64,000 nucleotides of DNA from Ferruginibacter sp. (GCA_014379625.1 JACMLJ010000046.1:1-64000), one strand, 5' to 3'. Shown: positions 8,366-15,970, counted from the first letter of the stretch. The notes: generated by a model from the sequence alone, not told the origin. A program made the numbers and translations.

Positions 8366-8437
8366 TTGCGGCTACAAGACTCGAACTTGTATCTGAAGCT
8401 TATGAGACTTCTGAGTTAACCTTTACTCCAAACCACA
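8366..8437 (-). tRNA. tRNA-Met(CAT)
   Basis: Acceptor TGTGGTT/AGCCGCA (two G-T pairs), D stem GAGT/ACTC, anticodon stem GAAGT/GCTTC around CTCATAA (anticodon CAT), T arm ACAAG/CTTGT. It lacks the three G-C pairs of an initiator, so it is an elongator Met or possibly a lysidine-type Ile. The variable loop has 4 nt. Confidence 0.85.
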
Positions 8438-8570
8438 ATGTTTGCCGGCTCCAAAGATGACCTGTCTGCTTATACCAACCGCATTAATTTTCGCCATCGA
8501 ACCATCCTTTAATTTCTTCAATACCCATTTCATTTTTCACTTCATTTGGCGCATTACTCATTACTCACCA
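8438..8570. other. Gap in tRNA array between Met and His
   Basis: 133 bp between tRNA genes. On the minus strand there is a D-arm-like GGTTGGTATAAGC followed by sequence ending in GGAGCCGGC, which vaguely suggests a decayed tRNA, but I could not fold a complete cloverleaf. Confidence 0.35.
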
Positions 8571-8643
8571 GGTTGTCTCCGGGAATCGAACCCTGTTCAT
8601 TGCATTCACAGTGCAGTGCTTTACCAGATAAGCTAAAGACAAC
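8571..8643 (-). tRNA. tRNA-His(GTG), non-canonical
   Basis: Acceptor GTTGTCT/AGACAAC, D stem GCTT/AAGC, anticodon stem CTGCA/TGCAA around CTGTGAA (anticodon GTG), discriminator C73 as in tRNA-His. Odd points: the genomic base at -1 is T rather than the usual G that pairs with C73, three rather than two bases join acceptor and D stem, and the T stem has an A-G mismatch. Confidence 0.75.
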
Positions 8644-8715
8644 ATGTATCGAAGGATTTGGATCAACATTTTCATAATAAAAACGAAACAACAGGCCTTG
8701 CAGCATTAAAAAAAG

Positions 8716-8787
8716 CGGTTCGTATGGGAATTGAACCCATTGCAACAGATCGACAATCTGTTATGTTAGCCGTTACACCAACGAACC
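8716..8787 (-). tRNA. tRNA-Asp(GTC)
   Basis: First tRNA in transcription order. Acceptor GGTTCGT/ACGAACC, D stem GTGT/ACAT, perfect anticodon stem ACAGA/TCTGT around TTGTCGA (anticodon GTC), T arm ATGGG/CCCAT with loop TTCAATT, discriminator G. The variable loop has 4 nt and no CCA is encoded. Confidence 0.88.
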
Positions 8788-8915
8788 GGTCGTATATTAA
8801 ACGATGTTATAGGAAGCCAGGCTTGTACTGACAAACTTATGATTCCAGGTCACGGATTCTACCATTTGAAATACACCTGTATTTTTACGCCACTTTAAGG
8901 AAAGGCAGATTTTAA
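8788..8915. other. Spacer upstream of the tRNA array, possible tRNA remnant
   Basis: Minus-strand sequence around 8813-8890 contains tRNA-like pieces (AAATGGTAGAAT, AATCATAAG, GTACAAGCC) in the right order but no complete pairing. A decayed tRNA is possible. The array promoter should lie here, but I see no clear one. Confidence 0.3.
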
Positions 8916-8950
8916 AAAGCTTCCCCGTTGCATCTCACGGGGAAAGCTTT
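8916..8950 (-). terminator. Intrinsic terminator after mini-ORF A
   Basis: Hairpin AAAGCTTCCCCGT / ACGGGGAAAGCTTT with one bulged base and an 8-nt loop. On the minus strand it is followed by a T run. It lies 16 bp past the stop of the 27-codon ORF. Confidence 0.75.
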
Positions 8951-8966
8951 ATTCCTCCTCCTGCAT

Positions 8967-9050
8967 CTAATCTTTTGTACCGTGTTTTATCCCATTACAA
9001 GCTTCTGCCGGTGCTGATTGTATCAACCTTATTGCCATTACACGTTGCAT
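8967..9050 (-). CDS. Mini-ORF A, 27 aa
   Basis: MQRVMAIRLI at the start, ending NGIKHGTKD, with one cysteine. No family recognised. The reason to list it is context: it is one of three consecutive tiny minus-strand ORFs each closed by an intrinsic terminator, and its first codons ATGCAACG match mini-ORF C. It could instead be part of a small non-coding RNA. Confidence 0.35.
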   Translation of the reverse strand: MQRVMAIRLIQSAPAEACNGIKHGTKD

Positions 9051-9063
9051 TTATTTGGGGCAT

Positions 9064-9104
9064 AAAAAAGCCCGGTCAAATTTAATTTCGACCGGGCTTT
9101 TTTT
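9064..9104. terminator. Strong bidirectional terminator after mini-ORF B
   Basis: Perfect stem GCCCGGTC (9070-9077) / GACCGGGC (9090-9097), flanked by an A run on the left and a T run on the right, so it works in both directions. It lies 14 bp past the mini-ORF B stop. Confidence 0.85.
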
Positions 9105-9117
9105 ATAGAAAAAGGCA

Positions 9118-9255
9118 TTATGCCTTCAACTGTTTACACCGCGGTCGCATGTCTGGATAAAGTTTACCCATATTGCCGTCAAAGAAGCGTTCACCAATAT
9201 TTAGTTTACTGCTAAACCAATGCACTGGCAATAGCTGTATGTGTATCGTTGTCAT
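9118..9255 (-). CDS. Mini-ORF B, 45 aa
   Basis: Begins MTTIHIQLLPVHWFSSKLN and ends RCKQLKA. The pattern of a short hydrophobic HI segment followed by WFS is shared with mini-ORF C, and the 40-bp leaders of both are alike (GTGAAAAA, TAAAT, CTTT). No family recognised. A peptide gene (toxin, leader or signal) or a structured small RNA are both possible. Confidence 0.4.
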   Translation of the reverse strand: MTTIHIQLLPVHWFSSKLNIGERFFDGNMGKLYPDMRPRCKQLKA

Positions 9256-9296
9256 AATTTTTATCGCTGAAAGAAGTTGATTTAAATTTTTCACAT

Positions 9297-9324
9297 AAAA
9301 AAACCCCGATTTTTATTTCGGGGC
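9297..9324 (-). terminator. Intrinsic terminator after mini-ORF C
   Basis: Stem CCCCGA (9304-9309) / TCGGGG (9318-9323) with an A run on its left, which becomes a T run on the minus strand. It ends the mini-ORF C transcript. Confidence 0.8.
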
Positions 9325-9354
9325 TGCATTACTTAGTGTTGGTAAACTTTATGA

Positions 9355-9447
9355 TTACGCACCCGGATAATTAGCACCGAAAACTGTTAGATCCGCTATC
9401 GGACTAAACCAGCCTTTTGTTTCGATATGTAAATTATTGCGTTGCAT
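9355..9447 (-). CDS. Mini-ORF C, 30 aa
   Basis: Starts MQRNNLHIETKGWFSPI and ends GANYPGA. Sequence upstream contains ATTCATCTTTG, close to the Bacteroidota -7 element (TAnnTTTG), placed so that a transcript would start just before the ATG. Related in layout to mini-ORF B. No cysteine and no known family. It is probably transcribed; whether it is translated is open. Confidence 0.42.
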   Translation of the reverse strand: MQRNNLHIETKGWFSPIADLTVFGANYPGA

Positions 9448-9942
9448 GATATTTTGTTTTGCGATGCAAAGATGAATTTATTTTTTTCACTCTACCAAAT
9501 ATTTTTTTAACTTTTTTTTGAAGAGATCAAAACAGGTTCGCCTGAAACCCAGTGATAGTAAAGCTTTCAGCCAGTAAAAAAATATTTTAAAAATATCCTA
9601 TCACTACCTATTTATCAGTTCAATTGAAATCGTGCTTTGATAATATTTTTTACTTGTTGCAGCCAAAAACTTTTTACGAAATAAAGTATTGTTTATTGAA
9701 ATCGTTTTTAATGCTGCTTCAAACAATCAGAAGAAATGTAACAACCCTGCGTCTTTGCTGATTAAAATGGCTATTTTAAATCTTCGTTTACCTCAAAGTT
9801 TTGCACAAATTACTCAGCCTATTTTATAATGCTGCTTTCTAAATTATATTACTTATCAAATTAAAAAACGAAAAACAAAACAACCTCCAAAAAACACACT
9901 CCTATAAAAATAAAGGTCCCGCATACGCGTAAGCCTGCTGAC
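9448..9942. other. Intergenic, divergent promoter region
   Basis: 495 bp of very AT-rich sequence between mini-ORF C (minus) and the helicase gene (plus). No ORF or repeat that I can support. The left end carries the probable mini-ORF C promoter. Confidence 0.5.
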
Positions 9943-11277
9943 ATGAGTGCTGTGGAATGGCAGGTAATCTTACGCCGGCAAATTGCTGAGGACGAAAATT
10001 TCACTATCCAAAAAATAAGTGACGGGTTGGTTTTTGCTGATTACAAAGTGGAAAATATCAAAACATTGTCTACCTACAAAGTTGCTTTGCGCAGTGCGGA
10101 TAACTCATTGAATTTTTGCAGTTGCCCCGATTTTAAAACCAACCAGTTGGGTACCTGCAAACACATAGAAGCTGTACTGCTAAAAATAAAATCAAAGCCT
10201 GCTTTAAAAAAGCAATTGGCTGTTCCCTATACACCTCCGTACACCTCCGTTTATCTCGACTACAGGGGTGAACGAAAGGTAAAGCTGCGCATTGGAACAG
10301 AAGAAGCAGTGCAATACAAACTGTTGGCCAAACGTTTTTTTGATACCAATTTGGTTTTGCCAGCCGTTTCATTTTTAAAGTTTGAAATTTTTCTGCAAAA
10401 AGCGCATAAGCTTCATCCCCAATTCAGGTGCTACGAAGATGCGCTTGAATTTATACTGCATGAACGCAACAGCCAGCACCGTAAACAGGCCGTGGATCAA
10501 AAACAAACCACCCTGTTTAAAGGCATTAGCAAAGCCAAATTATTCCGCTACCAGGAAAAGGGCGTTTTGTTTGCAGTAAAAGCTGGCAGATGTATTTTGG
10601 CGGATGACATGGGGCTTGGTAAAACATTGCAGGCAATTGTAAGCACAGAGGTTCTGCGAAAAGAATTTAACATCAGCGCAGCGATTATTATTTGCCCCAC
10701 CTCTCTGAAATACCAGTGGAAAACAGAGATTGAAAAGTTTACCGGTAACAAAAATGTATTGGTGATTGAAGGAAATATCTTGGTTCGTAAAAAACTATAC
10801 AGTTCCAATACTGCCGACTATATCATTGTAAGTTATCAAATGGCCTCCAACGATTTTATTTACCTCAATAACATGCAGGCCGATGTACTTATTCTGGATG
10901 AAGCACAGCGCATTAAAAACTGGAAAACAAAAACCTCTGCGGCAATAAAAAAAATTAAAACTACTTATGCTTTAGTGCTAACCGGTACGCCTGTGGAAAA
11001 TAAAATTGAAGACCTCTATTCTTTGATGCAAATTGTAAATCCTTACCTGCTGGGTTCGCTGCATAATTTTTTATCAAGGCACCAGGTAACAGAAGATGGA
11101 ACAGACAAAGTAATTGGCTATAAAGATTTGAACGATGTGGGCATATTGTTACGGGATGTAATGTTGCGCCGTACCAAAACTGAAGTGCTGAAAGATTTGC
11201 CCATGCGGATGGATAAGAATCTTTTTGTACCCCTTACACGGGAACAGTTAGCGCTGCATACAGAATACGCAGAATAG
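9943..11277 (+). pseudogene. SWIM/SNF2-type helicase, truncated after the first RecA lobe
   Basis: 444 aa where homologues have roughly 900-1100. A SWIM zinc finger is present (C59, C61, C72, H74), then the SNF2 N-terminal lobe: Walker A in DDMGLGKTLQ (K227), DEAQ box at 319-322 and LTGTPVENK near 347-354. The frame stops just after LRRTKTEVLKDLP, so the whole second RecA lobe (motifs IV-VI) is missing and the protein cannot be a working translocase by itself. The sequence beyond the stop does not continue the lobe in any frame I could read. It faces a likewise 3'-truncated ATPase, suggesting a deletion joined the two. Confidence 0.8.
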
Positions 11278-11336
11278 GTTAAGCCTGCATGATTATTCGT
11301 GCAAATGGGCTTTAATAGCGCTTCCCGCGGGTGGGA

Positions 11337-11549
11337 TCAACTTAACACATCTATTGAGTAAAACGGATCGCTGACACGGCGGACATCCAATGGATTTTCG
11401 AGGTCGAGGTAAAGCGCTGGTTTTTTAAAAGTAGCCGCTATACTTTTGGCGAGGGTAGTTTTACCAACCTGCCGCGGGCCAAGTATACAAACTACCGGAA
11501 AACGCTGTAGCAGTTTGCTAATTTCAGCTTGCAGTAAACGATGAATCAT
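11337..11549 (-). pseudogene. Truncated AAA-family ATPase (DUF4143 type)
   Basis: 70 aa from a family of about 380-400. The N-terminus MIHRLLQAEISKLLQRFPVV and the Walker A GPRQVGKTTLAK match the ATP-binding DUF4143/AAA_14 proteins, as does YLDLENPLDVRR. The frame ends right after FYSIDVLS. Only the N-terminal ATPase start survives. It converges on the truncated helicase 59 bp away. Confidence 0.75.
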
Positions 11550-11564
11550 ATACTAAACTAAAAA

Positions 11565-11609
11565 TGATCCTTGAAAATCCAAATTTAGATTTTTGATTTT
11601 CAAGGATCA
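11565..11609. promoter_or_regulatory. Perfect 15-bp inverted repeat upstream of the ATPase fragment
   Basis: TGATCCTTGAAAATC (11565-11579) and its exact complement (11595-11609) are separated by 15 nt. The repeat lies 15 bp upstream of the ATPase start codon. The position suits an operator or a structured 5' leader; no T run follows, so it is not a terminator. Confidence 0.6.
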
Positions 11610-11698
11610 AAAAGTTGCCACTTTGTCCAAATCCTATCTGCATGAATAATAAAATCTTTATCCCCCTGTTCTCAATATCAAAACACCAATTTAAAATT

Positions 11699-12067
11699 CT
11701 AATAGGGAAGCGTTAAAAATGATCTGTCGGTATTAATACTGCTGATTTGCGCTTCCCCGGGATAATGATCGTTACCATTTAGCCACCCAAAGCCCTGGGC
11801 CCATAAGCATGTCTTTTTTATAAATTCATTTTCCCAGGCCTGGCTGATAATGATGGTATCTTCCACCAGGTTTCCCAATAAAAAATCTTTCAGTTTTTCA
11901 TCGAAGAACGGAATGCAAATAATAAAATCCAACACCTCTTCATCTGTGGCCCCGGGATAAGGGTTGTTATCGAATGGGGGTTGCTTTAATTGCCGGTGCT
12001 GATCTATTGTTTCACTGGCTTTCTTAAAAATAATACCGGTCAGATAATCTTTAGTGATGGAGTTCAT
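11699..12067 (-). CDS. Hypothetical protein, 122 aa
   Basis: Acidic soluble protein with no family that I recognise. It begins MNSITKDYLTGIIFKK and contains DEEVLDFIICIPFFDEKLK and IISQAWENEFIKK. No signal peptide or membrane segment. It lies 20 bp downstream of the radical SAM gene on the same strand, so the two are probably co-transcribed. Confidence 0.6.
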   Translation of the reverse strand: MNSITKDYLTGIIFKKASETIDQHRQLKQPPFDNNPYPGATDEEVLDFIICIPFFDEKLKDFLLGNLVEDTIIISQAWENEFIKKTCLWAQGFGWLNGNDHYPGEAQISSINTDRSFLTLPY

Positions 12068-12087
12068 AATAGATGATTTTACATTTT

Positions 12088-13197
12088 TTAAAATAGTCGT
12101 CCCTGCTCACCAGGCCTTTTGAAAATGGAAGTATTCAAACTCCACTCTTCTGCATTCATGCCGTACAGCCTGCCATATTTCTTATATTGCTGTGCTACCA
12201 TTTGTGCAATATTTCCTTCACCCCGCATGCGTACGCCCCATCTTGTGTCGTTCACTTTGCCATCATGGCTCTGCTCAATCAAATGCCAAACCTTATCCGC
12301 ATGATTGGGAAAATTTTTATACAGCCAGTCATGAAACAACAATTTGATGGCACCGTTTAGCCGGATAAATGTATAGGCTGTAAAAGTTGCACCGGCATCC
12401 GCGGCGGCCTTCATAATCCGTTGCATCTCGTGTTCGTTTAAGCCCGGGATCATTGGCCCCATCATCACCCCCATTCGTACGCCCGCGCTGCTAAGTTCTT
12501 CTATCACTTTCAATTTTTGTTTGGCGGTAGTGGTCCTGGGTTCCATAATACGTCGCAGGTCTTCATTAAAAGAAGTGATGCTTACCATTGCGGAAACAAT
12601 GCCTTTTTTAGCCATTTCCTGCAGCAGATCCTTATCTTTTAATATCCAGGAATTTTTGGTGAGTATCCCTACAGGTTGATTGAATTCGTTGCACACTTCA
12701 AGCAAGCCCCTTGTTAAGCGGTATTGTTGTTCAGCGGGCTGGTAACAATCCGTATTGCCACTCAGCATGATGGGTGCACATTCCCATTTGGGATGCATTA
12801 AAAATTTACGCAACAACTTTGGCGCATTTTTTTTGATGATGATCTTTTGTTCAAAATCCAGCCCGGCGCTGTAACCCCAGTATTCATGCACATTACGGGC
12901 ATAGCAATAAATGCAGCCATGCTCGCAGCCGGCATATGGATTCATACTATAACCCATACCTACATCAGGACTATCTATTTTATTGACGATCGTTTTTGAT
13001 TCCTGCTCAAGGTATTGGGTTGGCCTCCTGGTTTCTTCCCAATCATCAATTCCTTCCACATGCTCCCTGGTGGATTCATTTTTTAAAAAACGGTTCTTTG
13101 TATTGAACTGCGCCCCGCGGCCCTGGATGTATTGAGTAGATTCCTCCTGTGGTGTTACAGATACTTTATGGTGATCCTGTTGCAGTTTGTTTTCCAT
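12088..13197 (-). CDS. PA0069-family radical SAM protein
   Basis: 369 aa. The iron-sulfur motif is CEHGCIYCYA with C91, C95 and C98 (CxxxCxxC), preceded by the family signature GMGYSMNPYAGC. NTDCYQPAEQQYRLTR and a GVMMGPMIPGLNEHE segment follow, as in the PA0069/Rv2578c subgroup related to spore photoproduct lyase. The substrate is not known for the family. The SOS polymerase genes lie nearby, and a DNA or RNA repair role is sometimes proposed by that relationship, but nothing here proves it. Confidence 0.85.
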   Translation of the reverse strand: MENKLQQDHHKVSVTPQEESTQYIQGRGAQFNTKNRFLKNESTREHVEGIDDWEETRRPTQYLEQESKTIVNKIDSPDVGMGYSMNPYAGCEHGCIYCYARNVHEYWGYSAGLDFEQKIIIKKNAPKLLRKFLMHPKWECAPIMLSGNTDCYQPAEQQYRLTRGLLEVCNEFNQPVGILTKNSWILKDKDLLQEMAKKGIVSAMVSITSFNEDLRRIMEPRTTTAKQKLKVIEELSSAGVRMGVMMGPMIPGLNEHEMQRIMKAAADAGATFTAYTFIRLNGAIKLLFHDWLYKNFPNHADKVWHLIEQSHDGKVNDTRWGVRMRGEGNIAQMVAQQYKKYGRLYGMNAEEWSLNTSIFKRPGEQGRLF

Positions 13198-13327
13198 TTT
13201 TTGGTTATTAATAGCAGGAATTTCATGAATAATTGAATAACCCCGGCCACCGGGTGCAAACCTGGTTGCGGTTTTAATTGAAATGACTATTCATGACTGT
13301 AAGCTTGTTACGAATTGAAAATGTTCA

Positions 13328-13389
13328 ACAATGGTATGCGGCACAAGGAGTGACACAACAATGCCCATAACTGTACTTCTGCCGGTACC
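13328..13389 (-). repeat. Interspersed repeat family R3, copy 2
   Basis: Read on the minus strand: ACCGGCAGAAG, a 21-nt spacer in total, TTGTGTCACTC, then CTTGTGCCGCATACC. Spacing is identical to copy 1. It lies between the radical SAM and 2H phosphoesterase genes. Confidence 0.55.
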
Positions 13390-13400
13390 ATTATTATTAG

Positions 13401-14015
13401 TCAGGTAAATAACGCTCCCTGTGTGGTTGTTACCGGCAGATTTTGAAATTCAAATCTTTGTGCAATTTCATATTTCATTTCCCCTACAGGTCGCTTTAAT
13501 AACAACATGGCTTCTGCAATAAACCGGCCTGTAAAATTTTTGTTACTGTATTCGAGCCATCCCTTTTCATACTGCCATGGCTGCAACCTGCGTGCAATAG
13601 TTAAATGTGGTTCCATTATAAAATGGGCCTGGTTTTCCTTATTTAATTTCATGAGTTGTTGCGCCTCTGAACGGATTTGTTTTACCAACGACTGTACCGG
13701 CAATTTGGAGGTTATATTGATATAAATGGTGTGTGAAGGAAAACTGCCATAATCTTTCAATTCAATTTTTATGGGATGATAGCCCATGGCAATTGTTTTT
13801 AACCGGTTCACTAACCTTTCTTCCATCATTTGATATTGAACAAAGTTTACGAGTGTAATATGGGGTTTCCCGTACACTGCAGCATCAGCTTTATAAGTTT
13901 CAAAAAATTGCTTTTTTACCTGCATGATCCTGTTGCGCAGGTCTTCGTGCGGATTTAGCACAAGCAGGTATTCATATATTTTATACCCCGGAACGGTGTT
14001 AATGATGTTCTTCAT
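13401..14015 (-). CDS. 2'-5' RNA ligase-like 2H phosphoesterase
   Basis: 204 aa with the two hallmark HxT motifs, PHITL (H52, T54) and PHLTI (H137, T139), about 85 residues apart as expected for the 2H superfamily (LigT/ThpR, CPDase). These enzymes open or form 2',5' or 2',3'-cyclic RNA phosphate bonds. RtcB, which uses cyclic-phosphate ends, is encoded 7 kb away, but there is no operon link. Divergent from umuD over about 90 bp. Confidence 0.8.
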   Translation of the reverse strand: MKNIINTVPGYKIYEYLLVLNPHEDLRNRIMQVKKQFFETYKADAAVYGKPHITLVNFVQYQMMEERLVNRLKTIAMGYHPIKIELKDYGSFPSHTIYINITSKLPVQSLVKQIRSEAQQLMKLNKENQAHFIMEPHLTIARRLQPWQYEKGWLEYSNKNFTGRFIAEAMLLLKRPVGEMKYEIAQRFEFQNLPVTTTQGALFT

Positions 14016-14068
14016 GCTATAAAATTTTTATTGAACAGAAATTTGCTTACCAATTAATTTAGCGTAAA

Positions 14069-14089
14069 TTTACTAAATAATTTAGTTAA
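14069..14089. promoter_or_regulatory. Palindromic operator candidate before umuD
   Basis: ACTAAAT-A-ATTTAGT (14072-14086) is a perfect odd palindrome, and the pairing resumes one base further out (TT/AA). It sits 18 bp upstream of the umuD start and 56 bp from the divergent 2H phosphoesterase start. This is the likely binding site of an SOS-type or dedicated repressor. Confidence 0.55.
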
Positions 14090-14104
14090 CAATAAATTTT
14101 TTTT

Positions 14105-14536
14105 ATGGAAGTGGAAAACTTTTTTAGCAGCGGGTATAGTGGCAGCAAGGGTTTTACCCAACAGCATGTGCCAACCGCCAATGCCACAGGCTTTGGCGCT
14201 GCCGCAGATGATTATATGGAGCGGGGCATTGACCTGAACGAACAACTGGTCCGAAACAAACCCGCTACTTTTTTTATGCGGGTGAGTGGCAATAGTATGA
14301 TCAATGCGGGCATTTTTGATGGCGATATTGTAATCGTGGACAAAAGTATTAAGCCCAAAAGCGGAAAAATAGTAATTGCGGTGATTGACGGGGAAATGCT
14401 GATCCGGAGATTAGAAATGAGCATGAACAAAATGCGGCTGATACCTGAAACACCCGGGCTTGCAACGATTGATGTGAATGAGTTTACCGATTTTAAAATT
14501 TGGGGAGTAGTAGTATATATTATACGAAGTGTGTAA
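14105..14536 (+). CDS. umuD: UmuD-like S24 protein (Pol V accessory subunit)
   Basis: 143 aa, the size of E. coli UmuD (139). The cleavage region ATGFGAAADDY corresponds to CGFPSPAADY of UmuD, and the nucleophile is S64 in SGNSM. The equivalent of the catalytic lysine (K97 in VKKL) lies in GEMLIRRLE and is arginine in this protein, so self-cleavage may be impaired or use another residue. RecA filament-stimulated cleavage makes UmuD', which joins UmuC to form the translesion polymerase. The gene precedes umuC by 84 bp, is preceded by a palindrome, and is probably SOS-induced. Confidence 0.82.
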   Translation: MEVENFFSSGYSGSKGFTQQHVPTANATGFGAAADDYMERGIDLNEQLVRNKPATFFMRVSGNSMINAGIFDGDIVIVDKSIKPKSGKIVIAVIDGEMLIRRLEMSMNKMRLIPETPGLATIDVNEFTDFKIWGVVVYIIRSV

Positions 14537-14620
14537 ACCATCAACCGTCCGAAACGGAACCTGACCATTTTAAAATTTAGTTTTAATCGGTACTATTAAA
14601 TAAGCACCAACAACCCACTC

Positions 14621-15970
14621 ATGTTCGTAAAAAAAATTTTTGAGGAACCGGGCGCTTCGGGCTATCCCTGCAGCGAACGAAAGGGGTTTAAAGCCATTGT
14701 AGACTGTAATAGTTTTTATTGCTCCTGCGAACGGTTGTTCAAACCTCACCTGGATAAAAAGCCCGTTGTTGTATTGAGCAACAACGATGGCTGCATCATA
14801 TCCAGGACTGACGAAGCAAAAAAACTGGGCGTGGCAATGGCGGGGCCTTACTTTCTGGCAAAGCCCATTATTGAACAATATAATGTAGCTACCTTTTCCT
14901 CCAACTATAATTTATATGGTGACCTGAGCTGGCGGGTTATGGAAACCCTGCGCATATTGCTGGGAGAAGAAAATGTAGAAGTGTACTCTGTTGATGAGGC
15001 ATTTTTAGATTTGGGTAAATATCAAGCAAATGAATTACAAAGCATCGCTGAAAATATACTGGATACCGTGGAAATGTGGACAGGTATAAAAGTCTCCATC
15101 GGTGTGGCGCCTACAAAAGTACTGGCAAAAGTTGCCAACCGTTTATCTAAAAAAGACAAATCGGTTAAATGCGTAATGGTGCTGGATACCCCTGGAAAAA
15201 TCATTGACGCTTTATACAATACGCCTGTTAGCGATGTGTGGGGTGTTGGCCGCCAGTATGCGGAAAAACTGAGGGAAATGCATGCCATTTATACCGCGTT
15301 GGACCTAAGTAAAAGAAAAGAAGCCTGGGCAAAAACCCATTTAGGTGGAGTGGTGGGGGTACGGTTGCTGAAAGAATTAAAGGGAGAGCCCGCCAGTGAA
15401 ATGAAAGAAGAACTTACTGTAAAGAAAATGATTGCCACCACAAGGATGTTTGGTAATGCGGTAAATAATATCAGCGATATTAAAGAAGCGATCGCCACCT
15501 ATACTTCAAGGGCGGCAGAAAAACTGAGGCGGCAAAAAAGTGCAGCTAATATTATCAGCGTTTTTGTGGTGCCGAAAGAACAAAGCATTGCCGGGAAACA
15601 TTTCAGGCATGGTCCCAGTATCAGTAGCTATGCACATTTGCCTTTTGCCACTTCGGCCACCAATGAACTTATAAAACCGGCGTTGCTGTTGGTGGATCAA
15701 TTATTTGAAAAAGGAAGGCGCTATAAAAAAGCGGGCGTAATGCTGAGTGGACTGGTACCTGATGAATGTATACAGGCAAATTTATTTGTAGAAGAAAAAA
15801 AAGATGGTAAACGACTGCTGATGAATATGGTGGACAATATAAATTTTGCTATGAGAGATGACATGCTAAAATTTGCCGCCTCGGGTACCAGCAGGGATTG
15901 GAAAATGCGGCAGGAACTCAGGAGCCCGAGGTATACTACAAGGTGGAATGAATTGTTCGAGGTGAAGTAG
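14621..15970 (+). CDS. umuC: Y-family DNA polymerase V catalytic subunit UmuC
   Basis: 449 aa. Metal-binding D28 lies in AIVDCNSFYCSCERLF; the second acidic motif is VYSVDEAFLDL. KVSIGVAPTKVLAKVANRLSKK and DVWGVGRQYAEKL (helix-hairpin-helix) are typical UmuC signatures, and the C-terminal little-finger and DUF4113-like tail are present (RYTTRWNEL). It carries about 22 extra N-terminal residues compared with E. coli UmuC (which starts MFALVDVNSFY), but the ATG chosen is the only in-frame one before the catalytic strand. Performs error-prone lesion bypass together with UmuD'. Confidence 0.9.
   Translation: MFVKKIFEEPGASGYPCSERKGFKAIVDCNSFYCSCERLFKPHLDKKPVVVLSNNDGCIISRTDEAKKLGVAMAGPYFLAKPIIEQYNVATFSSNYNLYGDLSWRVMETLRILLGEENVEVYSVDEAFLDLGKYQANELQSIAENILDTVEMWTGIKVSIGVAPTKVLAKVANRLSKKDKSVKCVMVLDTPGKIIDALYNTPVSDVWGVGRQYAEKLREMHAIYTALDLSKRKEAWAKTHLGGVVGVRLLKELKGEPASEMKEELTVKKMIATTRMFGNAVNNISDIKEAIATYTSRAAEKLRRQKSAANIISVFVVPKEQSIAGKHFRHGPSISSYAHLPFATSATNELIKPALLLVDQLFEKGRRYKKAGVMLSGLVPDECIQANLFVEEKKDGKRLLMNMVDNINFAMRDDMLKFAASGTSRDWKMRQELRSPRYTTRWNELFEVK

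Noticed and set aside
8554-8745. 63-codon ORF across tRNA-His and tRNA-Asp
   Set aside because: It overlaps two tRNA genes and has no protein features.
8813-8890. Possible eleventh tRNA upstream of tRNA-Asp
   Set aside because: tRNA-like words occur in order, but acceptor and anticodon stems do not pair; listed only as a possible remnant.
5076-9447. Prophage origin of the tRNA array
   Set aside because: No integrase, capsid, tail or lysis gene is visible within several kb; an older phage origin cannot be excluded, but nothing in the window supports it.
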